Shown: in pieces, positions 24,082-36,047 of the stretch
How the letters are laid out: the number at the start of each line of letters is the position of its first letter
Position numbering within the stretch: the stretch's first letter is position 1
NCBI GenBank assembly: GCA_965178125.1
Contig: OZ237766.1
Span: 1 to 64,000 of the forward strand
DNA length: 64,000 bases
DNA from: Bilabrum cf. latius
Lineage: Eukaryota > Bigyra: Bicosoecida > Bigyra > Bicosoecida
Direction of reading: 5' to 3'
Notes under the pieces: model-generated
Told to the model about the DNA's origin: nothing
The model's database searches: none
What the model saw: only the letters and a program-made list of their open reading frames with translations
Program-made: the position numbers and the translations under genes

Positions 24082-24976
24082 ATGGTAAGATAGAATGTAT
24101 GGAGACGCTGCTATTACAGGTCCTTAGTATCATGCGCATTAGATATGCGGATACTTCTGGCCTTGGCATTGTTCCATTTGCCTGAGCATGCCCGGTACCC
24201 GAATCGGCAGCTGCCCTTGCCTGGCAGGCTGGCATCTACAGCTTGCTACAGCTCACTATGTTGCACCGACGATCTACTGTTGCTTCTTGGTGTCTCTGGC
24301 TTTTGCAGGCAGCGGCCGCCGGATCGGACAAGCCTTGGAAGGCGGACCAGCAGAAGAACCCTATGCGGTCCATCCGGTGAGAGCCTGCTTGGCAACTAGA
24401 AATAGTCTATGGCGCCATGAAGGTGGCACGGAAGTATTTTTGATATACACAAGTACGCATTGACACCACTGCTTCTGTTTATTTCGCAGCATCGACAAGC
24501 TGGTGCTGAACATCTCCACCGGTGAGGCCGGCGACAGGCTGACCTACGCCAGCCGTGTGCTCAAGCAGCTGGCCAAGGGCCAGGATCCGATCGAGTCCAA
24601 GGCTAGGTACACTGTGCGCCAGTTCGGTATCCGCCGTAACGAGAAGATCGCCACTCACGTGACTGTGCGCGGTGACCTTGCTAGGGACCTCCTGGAGCGC
24701 GGCCTCCGCGTGAAGGAGTACGAGCTGAAGTACGACAACTTCAGCGAGACTGGTTGCTTCGGTTTCGGTATCAAGGAGCACATCGACCTTGGTGTGAAGT
24801 ATGATCCCTCCACTGGCATCTTCGGCATGGATTTCTACATCGTGCTGAAGCGCCCTGGGGACCGCGTGTCCAAGCGCAGGGCCTGCCGCGGCAAGGTTGG
24901 AAACAGGCAGCGCGTCACCAAGGAGGACGCTCAGGAGTGGTTCAAGGAGACTTTCAAGGGCATGCTGTCGCACTGA
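24082..24976 (+). CDS. RPL11: 60S ribosomal protein L11 (uL5)
   Basis: 185 aa in three exons: 24082-24084 (the ATG alone), 24309-24376 and 24490-24976 (TGA). Introns 24085-24308 (GTAAGA...TTGCAG) and 24377-24489 (GTGAGA...TCGCAG). Exon 2 gives KNPMRSIR, and across the junction the protein reads [16 protein letters not shown], the canonical uL5 N-terminus. Diagnostic stretches include [51 protein letters not shown] and [11 protein letters not shown]. It binds 5S rRNA in the large cytosolic subunit. There is no TAG inside the coding sequence. An intron right after the initiator codon is common in ribosomal protein genes and may carry regulatory signals. Confidence 0.97.
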
Positions 24977-25110
24977 GCTGGTACGCTGTGCAGCGGGTGT
25001 TTCGATGAGCACTGCAGCTGGATTTGCTAGCCATAGAGTATGATGGCTGTGGATGCACTGCAGAAAGAATACGCTGATCGTTACATAGTTTGGAGTTCAT
25101 ACACACTATT

Positions 25111-28100
25111 TCAGCCATTCCTCAGCCTACCGGCATCCTCGCCACCAGTTTGGCCGTCCGCGTCCTTTGCCGCCGAGGCCGAGGCTGCAAGGAATCCGTG
25201 CGCCCCGCTGCCCGATGGTTTGCGCTTGCTCCTCGCCCGCCCTCGCTTCCCACCTGGACCCCGCCTAGTTGAGCCGTCAGGCGCCTCCCCGCTTTGCCGG
25301 AGCAGGTCAGCAGCGCGCCCCAAAGCTGCGCTCTGCAGGGCCAGCCCAGGAGGGCCCCCACCCCCACCACGCCCATCCATCGCAACTGTCCCTGTTCCCG
25401 CCTGTGGCCTGCGGGCCTGTGGATAGGCTGCAAACTCAGCATCATCGTCATTTCTCCGCCCAAGACTCGCCCCCGCGCGCCCCTTGTCCATGCCAGCGGG
25501 AGGGGAAGGGGAGTGCCCTCTGGACGCGGACAGACCCTCCGCAAGGGGTAGGAAGGCAGGCACGTTGCTGGGCACTGCGGCATCGCCGACGCCCTGCAGC
25601 GGCCCTGACCGCCGCCCGTCCGGGGGCAGGCTGCCAAACCCGCCTGGGCCTGGACAAACGCCAGCACCAACACCAGCACCCGGCCCTGCCCCAGCCCCCA
25701 CAGGCAGCTCCCCCGGGTGCCTCCCGAGGCTGCCCCGCCTCTCCCTGCCGGGGCCGGCCACACCTCGCCCCCCAAGTCGCGCCACTGCTACTCGCGAGTG
25801 GTGCACCCCCCCACCAGCCCCCCCCTCGCTGCCCCCCGTCACCCCCGGGCCCACAGAGTCGCTCCCGCTCGTCTCACCCTCGGACCGGGGAGAGATCATG
25901 TGCCCCCCGGGAGGGAGGCCCTGGACCTGCTGCCTCGACTGCGCTTGCCCCAGGCCGTGCCCCTGTCCCTGTCCCTGTCCGCGCTGTTGTCCCCGCGCGG
26001 ATGGCCTCGAATCCGCAGAGCTTGCCCGACTTACGGCTCTGCTGCTGCTTGACTTGCGACTTCCCCTTGAGCCACGGCGCCTGGGTCGATGCTGTCGTCG
26101 CTGGGCCCCGCGAGAAGGCTATTGCAATTGCTGTTGCTGTCGCTGGTTGTGCGCGCGCCCCAGTGACCTGCTGCTCAAGTCGGCGAGATACCCCGCGCCG
26201 TCCACTGCAGTCGAGCCCTGCACGGGCATGCGCGCGAGAGGAGGCACCATCGGTCCTGCCAGCGGGTAGGCTTGCCTGCCTCCCGGCTAGAGCTAGCTGG
26301 CGACTGGGCCGGTGGTGGGAGCGGGGCCGCCTGCGAAATGACCGGCTGCCTGCTGCATGCCTGGCTGTCCTTGCGCATAGACCATGCTGCCGAACTGCTG
26401 GGAAGGCGCCTACACCCATACCACTGGTTGCTACCCTTGAACTTGCCCCTGTCCTTGCAACTGAGCTTGCCCTGAAGTCAGCATCGGAGCGTGCTGCATC
26501 ATCATGAGCTGCTACTGGTGCTGGGGGACACCCGTTGATGCACCACCAGACGACAATGGCATCGCTTCAGCGCTCCCGTGCGACACCATACCAGAGCTAA
26601 CGCCAATGCCTACATTCACGTTTAAGCCCATGCTCATGCTCACACCCAAAGGCTAGCTCATACTCATCCCCTACCCCGTTCCCATGGTCTGGCCCACCAC
26701 CAGACCCGTGGGTGGCTACACCACTGCCCCAGCCGGAAAGACGCCAGATGATGACCCGCTGCTCCCCACGGACACTGGCACCGCCAAAGCGCTTGCAGTA
26801 CCCGCTGGAGCCACGGAGCTTATGGCAGGGCCTTGCCACCCGCCCATGGGGACCTGGATAGGCATCATCGGGGCACTCGCATACTGAAATGGCTAGGAGG
26901 GCGGCGGCTGTGCGTGCGCGCCTACCGCTGCAGCTTGAGTCACGCCTGGGCTGGACTGGGCGAGCTGCGGTGCCAGCGCGGTAGCACCTGCACCGCTTGG
27001 CATCGGAGGTGGGTATGGGTACAGCTGAGCAGCCCCAGATCCGGTTCGCGAGCGAGAGCCACCCTGGTTGCCGGCCATGCCTCCACCCGTCTCTGTTGAC
27101 GCCGACCCTTTGGACTCCAGTACGCCCCCTCGCGCTCTGCTGGCATCCATTGAAAGACCGCCCTGGTCACCTGGGGACAGGGTTGAGGCGCCGGACTGCG
27201 CTGGTGTGAGCAGCAAGAAATCGCTGTCTCGCCTCCTCCTGTCAGATCCACTGCTGGGAGAATCTGGTTGCTTGTGGAGGGGTGCCTGCCGGCCAGGACT
27301 TGGGGGAGCTGACCCCAGTATCGCAGTCAGGTTCTTCGTCGAAGACTTTCGTGAGGCATTCGATGCGCCTAGAGAGTCAGTACCTGTCAATGGGACCCGC
27401 TTGGAATCTTTTGGCTGCTGCTCCTACTGCTACTGCTACCTTTGCTTTTGGGCCTACCGTTTAGTTTCTGTGTTCTTCTGATTCCTCGTGTTCTTCTTCT
27501 TTTTCTTCTTGGCCTGCTAGGATCGACCGCCTCCAGATGAACCGCCACGAGACGAGGCATCGTCGAATTGACCGCCACCCACTTGTGGTGCCCCTGCCCC
27601 GGACCCAGCCTGTCGTTGCCCTGCCATGGGTACCACGCCATGCATACCTACTGCAGCACTAGCTGCCCCCGGTGGAATGCCGGCATTCCAGACCGTAGCT
27701 GGAGCAGCACCTGTGCTGAAGCCCTGTGGGTGCGCGCCCATTGCGGGTTGGAGAGAGGCAGCGTACTGCATATGCTGGGCGATGCTCTGCTGGGCCTACT
27801 CCATGGACATGTACATAGAGCCTTCGTGCATGGCTTGCTCCGCCTCCTGCTCCGTTAGACTATCCGAGTGCATCTTGTTCGCCGCCACTCCTCTCGTGTA
27901 TGCCTCCCACTGTGCAAGGTACCCGTCCAGCATGCCCTGCATGGTCCTTGCAACGCCGTGAACCAGTTGCCACTCCTCTCGCAGCTGCGTATCCACATCG
28001 AGCACGGCTTGCAAAGGACCGTACATGCGGGCAGCATCGCTTTCTTCCGATCTCCGGCCAGGCCAGGCCTTGATTGCCTCCAGTGCCTCCCCACAGACTT

Positions 28101-31100
28101 GTTGGATCTGCGAAAAACGGTAGCAGGACCGCGCGATGTTTTGCTCTGGCACGGCATGCTGGGGGTCCAGGATAACGAGGGGGTCCAGCTCGATATGTGC
28201 GGGCAGCTTCAACCGCCCATTGCCTGACAGCAGCGGGGCGATCTGCACACGATGGGCCTCGGGCAAGTATGTTGCCCCTGCGTCCCAGGCCTGCGCAGAT
28301 GCGTCTCTGCGCAATTGCGGGGCTTCTGGAAGCCCGCTTTCTGCAGCACCCGCAGAGTGCTCTGAACCAGCCTTGGAAGCGCCTGTAGACCGCTTCTGCC
28401 CGAGGATAGTCTTGGACGCCTGCGAGGTCGGCGGGTCCCCATTCCGGGGTAGGATGATGCCCCGTGCTGGCCACAGTACCGTGATGTGGGGCTTGACCTG
28501 TCGCGCCACAAACCGCAGCAGTCGCACGAACAGGATGGCCATCGAGCTGCGGACCACCCGGTACGCACCATGGGCTGTTGCGGCAGGGGCCTTCTCCTTC
28601 TCCTCTGCGTCCTCGATGGGCCCAAGCAGCGGGACCCGTTCCATGGACGGGTGCCGCAGCTCTGGAGGCTACGACTGAAGGAAGGTGGACACGAGCAAGA
28701 GGAGGCCATACGAGGACAGACCGCCTGCATATGCGTCGTTGAGGCCGGATTTAGCCAGCAGCATCTTCATGGCCATCACGAGCGGGGCAAGGGCGCGCTC
28801 GTGCTGACCCATCATCATGGCCTGCTGCGTGGTGGCAAGCCCACGATGCGCGCTCGATGCCAGCGTCACATCGATCGAGACGATCCGGTGCCTTGCAGAG
28901 GCGGACGCAGAACCGCTCATCGGACTTGCCGCTGTGACCTGCGCAGGTACCCCGCTATCGCTGGTTGCAACTGTTTCACCAGTGGGCGGAGACGCATCCG
29001 CAGGAGATGCAAGCGCCGCCTGCTGGCGCCCAGCTGCCCCTGGGGACGAGGGCGCTCCCAGATCCACCTCCAGCTTGATGACTGGCACCTGGGCCGATGC
29101 AATCTCCTTGAGGTCTCGCACCCACCGCTGCTGCCGGAGGGCCTTGGCTACAAGGCTGAAGTGCCGCCGCTGAGGCAGCTCGATTGCGACGTCCACATCG
29201 CTCGCGGGGGTTGCGAGCTGGGTGATGTGCGAGCCGAAAATGTGCGTCACAGCATCTAGGCTCACAGTGCGCACCACGCTGAATACCATGCTGGCGGCCT
29301 ATCGCTCTGCCTGCCTCCTCTCCCCCTACCGGTGCCGCAGCGCCATGGTTAGCAACCTTATGTACGCGTCCAGCTGCATCTCCTTCGCCCGTCCTATCCC
29401 GCTGCTTATCTCCTGCAATGACAACTCAGCCGGGCCAATGAATCGCACTGCTGGCTGCAAGACGCCTTGGGCGGGAAGTTGCGCGAGATCCGCCTCTTGA
29501 TGACGATCAGCAGCACCCCCGGAGCCCTCTGTGTCTGCCTCCGACCTATCATGCGGATGCGCACTCGACTGTGACTTGGTCGTAGGCAGCGGCAGGATAG
29601 GCAGCCCACCCTGTGCTGACATCTCCACGCCGATGGGGAGGCGGTGACTCATGGCTTCGTCTGTTCCTACACCGATGCTAACGCTGTGTGTGACTGGCAG
29701 GGGCATGGCTTCGCCTGACCGCGGCACCGGTAGCGAGCCGTCACTAGGAAGTGGGGCAGCGGTGGGAAGCCCCTAGGATGACGCAGACAGGGCGGCTGCC
29801 GGCAGCTGTGGGCCCTGGAGCGCGCTTACAGATGCATCGACAGGGCCGGCTGAGGCACCACCCTCTTGCCCATCCCGTGCCTCTGCCGACTGCACCTGCC
29901 CTCCGCCATGGCCCCTCCACCCCTGCAGCATGCTGGCGCCACGCGTGCCACTCCACGCAGAAGCAGGCGCCGACATCTTGCGCCGAATAGCCTCATGGCT
30001 CCCATCTAGCCCAGCCAGAGGGACATGTTGTCCGCTGGTCTTGGGCACTTGCTACTCGGAGTCACCGCTGTTGGAGTGACTCGTGGTTGCAGCGGGATGA
30101 GTGGTTTCGGCGTCATCCGCACCACCCCGGTGCTTGGGCCCTCGGTTGGATGCCCCGCCGCCGAATGCAACAAATGGATTCTGGAGATAAGGGAACTCGG
30201 TGGTTGTCGCAGTGCGCGTCTGCGCTGAAGAGGCATGCCCCGAGGACTATTCTGCCTGTGGTCGCGAGGCGCTAGTTCCAATAGCACGCACGGACTCGCT
30301 GCCATCTTCCGTCGCGCCCTAGGACCCCAGTGCTTTGCCTGCGTCTGCTGCCAGCGTCTGCTTTCCACCGCCTTTGACTTTCTACTAGCTGGCCGCAGCT
30401 CCTTTTGACGATCCATCAGACGCTCCTTTCTTTGGCGAGTGCTTGCCCTTGCCCTTGCTTTTGCCCTTGCCCTGGTCGCCTCCCTGGTGTGCCTTGCCCT
30501 TGGATTCGGAAATCATCAAGTCCATTCGCAGCTCATTAGACTGGATCATGGCCTAAGTCAGGCGCTGAGCTACTGCCGACCGGCTGTGCGGCCCGTTGTC
30601 TGCACCTTGTGCGCCACCCTGGTCCCGCAGCACGGGCGTCAGCCACACGTGCATGGCCACATCGATGCCGCGCCAGTCCAGCGCGCAGTGAGGCCACGCC
30701 TGCACTTCTTCCGCCTCATCTGCCGCTCCTGGCATTCCCGACCGAAGCTCGTGCCCCTGCACGCCTTTCGGCCCCGAGCCCGGCGTGGAGCCCACTGTCT
30801 CGCGAGCTGCTCCGGAGCTTCCCGGCGCCATCTCATCGTCACCACCCGACTCCTCCCTGGGCTGCTAGCCAGGGGAGCCAGGCGAGCCAGGCAGGTGCTG
30901 CGACGGCTCTAGCACGAAGTCATCTGGGATCCGCTACAGGCGCCCGGTATGCTCCGATGCATCTCCTGCGGCCCCCAGATCCGAGCTGGAGCTCGCCATG
31001 GGCTGCAGGGAGGCGGACCGAGGTGCGGCGCGGAGCAGACTGACACCGTGAGGGGACAGTGGCGTGCCAGAGGGCAGCAAATCCGTGCTGCTGACCGCCG

Positions 31101-34100
31101 TGGCAGCCCCGCTCCGGCCCTCACTGGCGTCTCCGTGTGACATGCTGGCAGAGGAGGCAGGCAGTCCGCGAGCCAGTCGGCCGCTGCGCCGCTTCCGATT
31201 CTTGCGCCCCCTGGTTCTGTTCTTTGGCTTGCCCTTTCCCCCGGCACCCCCTTCTGGAACGATGCCCAGAATAGCCATGCGCTCCCCAATGCCCATCTGG
31301 TCCCACAGCTAAATGAATGGCAGCTTGGACCGCAGACCCACGTTCACCTGAGACGCATACCCCGGCGGCAGCTTGTCCAGCAGCAGCCCGTAGCGCTCCT
31401 TCATCTTCTGGATGCGCCGCCTGTCCGGCTCCTCCATGGGAGCCGCGGCGCAACTCGCATCCCCAGGTCCACTGTCTGCATCTGCCCCTTGCGAGCCGCC
31501 CCCCTCGGAGGCCCCCGTGCCCTCGGACACGACGACCCCCCTCGCGGTCGGCCCACCACCTTGCCCGCCGTGCAGCGGAGGCACGCACCCGCTGTCCTGC
31601 CCCTGTTCCTCACCGCCCCCAGCCCGCCGAGACCGCATCGCAAGGCGCCTGTGCTCATCGTCTAAGATCCGACCCAGGAGCCGCACTGCATTGGCTGCAT
31701 CCCGCACAACCCCCTGCTTGCCCTGCCAGTCCTGGCCCCCGCCCAAGCTAAGCCCCGCGCCAGGGGACTGCGCCCCAGCTTCGGCCGCCTCTTCTGCCTC
31801 GGCAGCCTACAGAACGGCCTCACTCCTTCGCAAGCGCGCCCTGGATACCTGAAGGGACTCGGTCCGTTGGACGGGCAGCGAGCGGTGGCTGGCGTTGCCC
31901 CCTTTCTGGCTGACAGCCGCGCCCCGCTGCGAGGAGGTCCCGTCCACGTCCAGCAAAGACTTTGAATCAACGGCGGGAAGGCCCGCACCCCCAGCTGGTC
32001 TCCGTCCCCCGTCCTTACCCCGAGCAGGTGGCCCCCTACCACCGTCATCCGACTTGGCCCTGGTGCGCGGGGCACCCCTGGGGAGCTGGGGCTGGGCTGA
32101 CTCAAAGGTCTCAACTGAGGCACACCCCATGCCCCCTGCCGCCTTCTCGTCCTCCTCGACCGCGGGCAGCTCTGAGGCTCCCAGCGCGAACAGGTTGCGG
32201 ACGTGCCTCCTGCTCAGCTTGCCCCTGATCATGGCCTACCAGGCCCAGAAATTGTGCCAAATGGACAGCTCCAGACGGTGCGCAATCACCGCCCCAAGAG
32301 TCAGCTAAGTGGGCCTGCTGTACCACCCACAGCACCCGAGCTCCCCCGGCAGCGAAGGCGCGGTGTACTTGATACCCTTAGACTACAGGGCGTCTGCCGA
32401 CCCCCTGCGCCCGCCACCCTTCTTGCCCTTTTTCTTTTTAGCGCTGCGCGGACCCGAAGCATGGGTGGCAATGCGCAGGCCTGTGGTCGGGTCTCGGGGT
32501 GGCTGCTCCGTGAGGAAGCACCTGTCCGTGACGGCCATGAGCAGCTCCAGGAGACGAGGTGGGTGCCGCAGCAGCTCGTGAGTCAGGCACAGTGTGTCAC
32601 CCTGCAGATTGCTGTCGCACAGACGGGCCCCTTCCACTAGGGACCGACTTGCTTTCACTCCCGGGCTCAGCTGCTCCCCAACCATCTCCTGCACGTGTCC
32701 ATGCGCGGCCTCTCTTGTCATGGCTTTTTCATCCTGCCCCGAACCCCCGGCAGAGGATGCCTGTGCATCGCTGCTGGAGGATCGCCGGATACCCTTGGGC
32801 CCCCCCTCGCCGAGCCTTCCTCCTGCTCGGTGAGAGGGTGGTAGGGGCGGGCCCAGCACCACATCGGCGGTTGTGCGCGGGGATGGCACAGGGGCTGCTT
32901 CGTCACAGCTAGCTCCCAGTCCTGAAGAGTCGACAGCTCCATTGCCTGTATCAGAGACGGTTGCAAGATCATCCGTGGTGCCCCCTACCCCATCTTCGGG
33001 CCCAGCCTCACTACTTGCCTCCCCCTTCTCCCCCATGGCACCGGCGACCCTCCTGCTCAGCGAGGCATGCACCTGCTGCAGGGCACCGTGCGCCCGCGCC
33101 AAGCTGCCTTCGTCTAGCTCCCCGCTGGCCACAGCCCCCGCCTTGTTCCCTGCCCTCCCCAGCATGGACGCAACGGACGCAGTGAGCCCCCCTATCCCGT
33201 CGATGACTCCGCCCAGCGACTGGATCGACACGAACTGCAGCCGGGAGGCAGCCTGCGCCCCAGTGCCAGGGTCAGACCCACGGCGCTAACGACGAGAGGA
33301 GCGCAGGCCGGCACTGCCTGGCCGGGGGCGGCGGCTCGTTGCAGGCCCCAGCAAGCTGTGCGGTGCCTTGATGCCGCCGGCCCTGCCCCCCTCGTCGTGG
33401 CTCTCGCCCACGGGGGTGAAGATGCCCTCCTTGCCCGCGCTCTACCGGGCCAGCGCCTGCAGGAAGTCGCACCAGGGCTTGTCCACCACGGTCAGCACAG
33501 CCTCTCTCTCGGGTGGGTCCAGCACGCTGGTGAACCACTACCACACCGCGTCTCGCAGTCGGGAGCCAGAGGACCGCACTCCGCCGCTGGCCCGCTGGCC
33601 TTCCTCGCGTGCAGTCGGAAGGGAATCGCGGGCCGACTGAGATGACGATGGCTGCATTGGCCTGGCGTGCAAGTGCGGCTGATTCTGGTCCTATTGCTGC
33701 TAGGAAGAGGACGAGGAAGACGACAGCGGGGCACTTGCGGTGGCTGCATCGGGGGCCGACTGGCTCCTACGTACCCCGCTCGAGTCCCGGGAGGCCTTAT
33801 CTAGCTTGGTTGTGTCTGCTGCACCACTGCTACCGCTCTCCCCGCACCCCTGCTCCTGTTCGAGGCCGTGGTCCTCTGCCTCATCCTGGCCCTAGCGACT
33901 GACCACCTGAGGCTACAGCTGCCCGGCCCCGGCCTCAGATCGACCTTTCTTCTCGGCCTAACTTGCAGTTTGCCTCTCACTGCCTCCCCTCTCCCGGTCC
34001 ATGGCCTCCAGCTGCTCCAAAGACAGCCCTCCTGCATGCTGGGAACCTGTGCGTTGGGGCGGCTGGCGCACTGCGTGCACCGGTGCACCCGACAAAAGCC

Positions 34101-34449
34101 GCCGGGAGCTAGACACGGCCGAGTGTGGTACAGCGCCAAGCAATGCAGCAGCCTATGAGTACGGCTCTTTCGGCAGCTGTGGGGGCACCACTGTGGCCCG
34201 TGGGCGGGCTGCAGCTTTAGAATCAGTCTAGCTGCTGCCAGCAGACCCGGGACCTGCCACTTCTGTCGCTCCATGCGTTCCAATTGTGGACGTTGATGGT
34301 CGTGAATTCGAACCCAACGAGCTCGAGCTCAAGTTCCCTGTAGCGGCTCGGCCTGACGGACCAATGCCTCTTCTGCGGCGTCGAGGCGCCGGTGTGGCTC
34401 GTGCTGGCGAGGGTCTGCTCTACTGCTCAGAACCACGTGATGATGACAT
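25111..34449 (-). CDS. Giant protein with TRF4-type noncanonical poly(A) polymerase module
   Basis: About 3112 aa in one frame with 44 [TAG] and no TAA/TGA until TGA at 25111. Start chosen at ATG 34449 (MSSRGSEQ); the frame stays open to TAA at 34843, so an upstream ATG (34719) is possible. Residues about 1-1550 are low-complexity with islands such as DPPEREAVLTVVDKPWCDFL, LELSIWHNFWAW[TAG]AMIRGK and RSKLPFI[TAG]LWDQMGIGERM. The polymerase lies at about 29289-27950: GSHITQLATPASDVDVAI (nucleotidyltransferase GS and DxD), SIDVTLA (third Asp), LNDAYAGGLSSYGLLLLV (PAP-associated domain) and PLVILDPQHAVPEQNIA. The C-terminal 900 aa are Gln/Met/Gly-rich with most [TAG] next to CAG/CAA. TRF4 enzymes add short A-tails for nuclear RNA surveillance and are usually under 1000 aa. 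An unseen intron or two merged genes cannot be excluded. Confidence 0.65.
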
Positions 34450-35017
34450 TAAATCAGTTACTGTAGCTTTATCTGTGTGCTAAGTATTGCGAATCCTTAA
34501 GCTGAAGAGGGGTAAACAACGTACAGCTTGCGAACTGCCAATTCCAAAGGAAACACTGTTCGTGGCGTGGTCCTGCGAACACAACGGGGCAACAGTCAGC
34601 ACCATACGGCTCATTGGCGCAACAGTGACAGCAAAAATTGCACGCACCAGGAGATTCGAAAGATGGCCTGGACTGGAGATGAGCCATTCCCACAGAGTGC
34701 GACCGTGTACCTAATGCATCGCAGAGGAGGCATCGTCTGACCGAGGCACAGCGCACGAAGACAGACAAACAACTATAACTACAAGTAGCAACTCACACAG
34801 GGTTGAAGGAGTGGGTATGTGGCGAAGCCACCGACGCAAGAGTTAGTGCGAATGGGTAGTGTGGCGCCGCGCAATGGTGCAGTGTGTGGTTCCGCTAATG
34901 CCAAGCTGGAGGCTTGGAGCAAGCGCCGGGAAATGGTCACGCACAGGTGATCCTAGTACGTTGATTCACATTCTATCCATACCGACAAGACCAGGCCACC
35001 CGTACATGTGAGCGTTA
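34450..35017. other. Intergenic region between minus-strand genes
   Basis: Upstream of the giant gene. The same frame remains open (with [TAG] at 34480 and 34711) to TAA at 34843, so part may be N-terminal coding sequence or 5' UTR. No other gene seen. Confidence 0.4.
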
Positions 35018-35803
35018 TCAAGAGCCCGGCCTCGCTCCCAGCATCTCCAGCACTCGAGCATCCACCGCACCCTTCTTCCCCGCCTCCGCCAGCCTCCTAT
35101 CCATCATTGCCTGCGCGAGCCCCTTGAGCAGCTATTCACACCCCTCCCCTGTTACCGCGCTGGTGGCGAGGAAACGGACCCCCTTTGCGCCACCACTCGC
35201 CTTGGTTGGAGCTCCTCCGCCTTGCTCCTCCTCGATCTTGCCGGCAAGCTCGTCTGCTTCCTACCAGGCACCCTCGACGCTGACGTGCCCTTCATCTGCC
35301 CCTGATGAGGCAGCCCTCACAACAGATCGCTCTCTGTGGGCTGGAACTAGATCTGCCTTGCAGCCAACGAGCTGGACAAGAGCTGCTCCACAATTCTCGG
35401 ACACCATCGAAGTCCAGTACGGGTTGGCACTGGGAGTAGAATCGCTATCAGCCAGGTCCATGCAGACTAATATAGCATCTTTGCCTCGAAATTGTTGCCT
35501 TGTAGACGACATGTATCTCTCATCACCGGCAAAGTCCCAGATCTCGACTTGAGCTCGGGTCGGCTGCCCATCTGCGTTCCTGATATCAACTTCGAGCGAT
35601 CCAAAGTCTACTGCCAAGGTTGCGCGTGGAACCACATCCCCAAGCTTAGAACCTAGCAAACACTTCACGAGTGACGTCTTCCCGACCCCATGCGGCCCTA
35701 TCACTGCTACTCTAAACTTGATGGCTCCGCTAGCACCCTCATCGCCGAGCACTGTGATTGGCTCTTTCGGATCTGACGGCTCGGACGAAAACAAACAGCC
35801 CAT
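35018..35803 (-). CDS. N-acylated Rab-like GTPase 1 (catalytic Gln replaced by Asp)
   Basis: 261 aa, ATG to TGA, [TAG] at 35261 and 35132. It starts MGCLFSS: Gly2 and Cys3 fit N-myristoylation plus palmitoylation, as in the plant ARA6/RABF1 Rab5 group, and no C-terminal prenylation cysteines are present. G1 is GPHGVGKT at 36-43; G3 is WDFAGDER at 89-96; G4 is VGCKAD; G5 is ATSA after the first [TAG]. Canonical Rabs have WDTAGQE, so Gln is replaced by Asp94, expected to lower intrinsic GTP hydrolysis. A charged insertion of about 55 aa separates G4 and G5. The second [TAG] follows TGEGCE in the final helix. It is next to a related GTPase with the same P-loop spacing, suggesting tandem duplication. 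Probable role: endosomal or other membrane traffic. Confidence 0.8.
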
Positions 35804-36047
35804 GCTTCAACTAGCTTTGTTTATGCCTCTGCACTGGCCTATTTGCGGTAGTGAGTGAGCCAAGAAGGCAGATCCGGAGTCCGGAATCCGGATTGGACAC
35901 GCAACCACCTCTGGCAACTTGCCACTGCCAACACTGCCAGGAGCAGACTGTCAACTCAGAGAGTCTTGCTCCATCATTGTGATACAGCTCTCAATTTGTA
36001 AACTGACACGAGGTTCAACTGCACCGTGCACACCCGAGAAACCGCAA

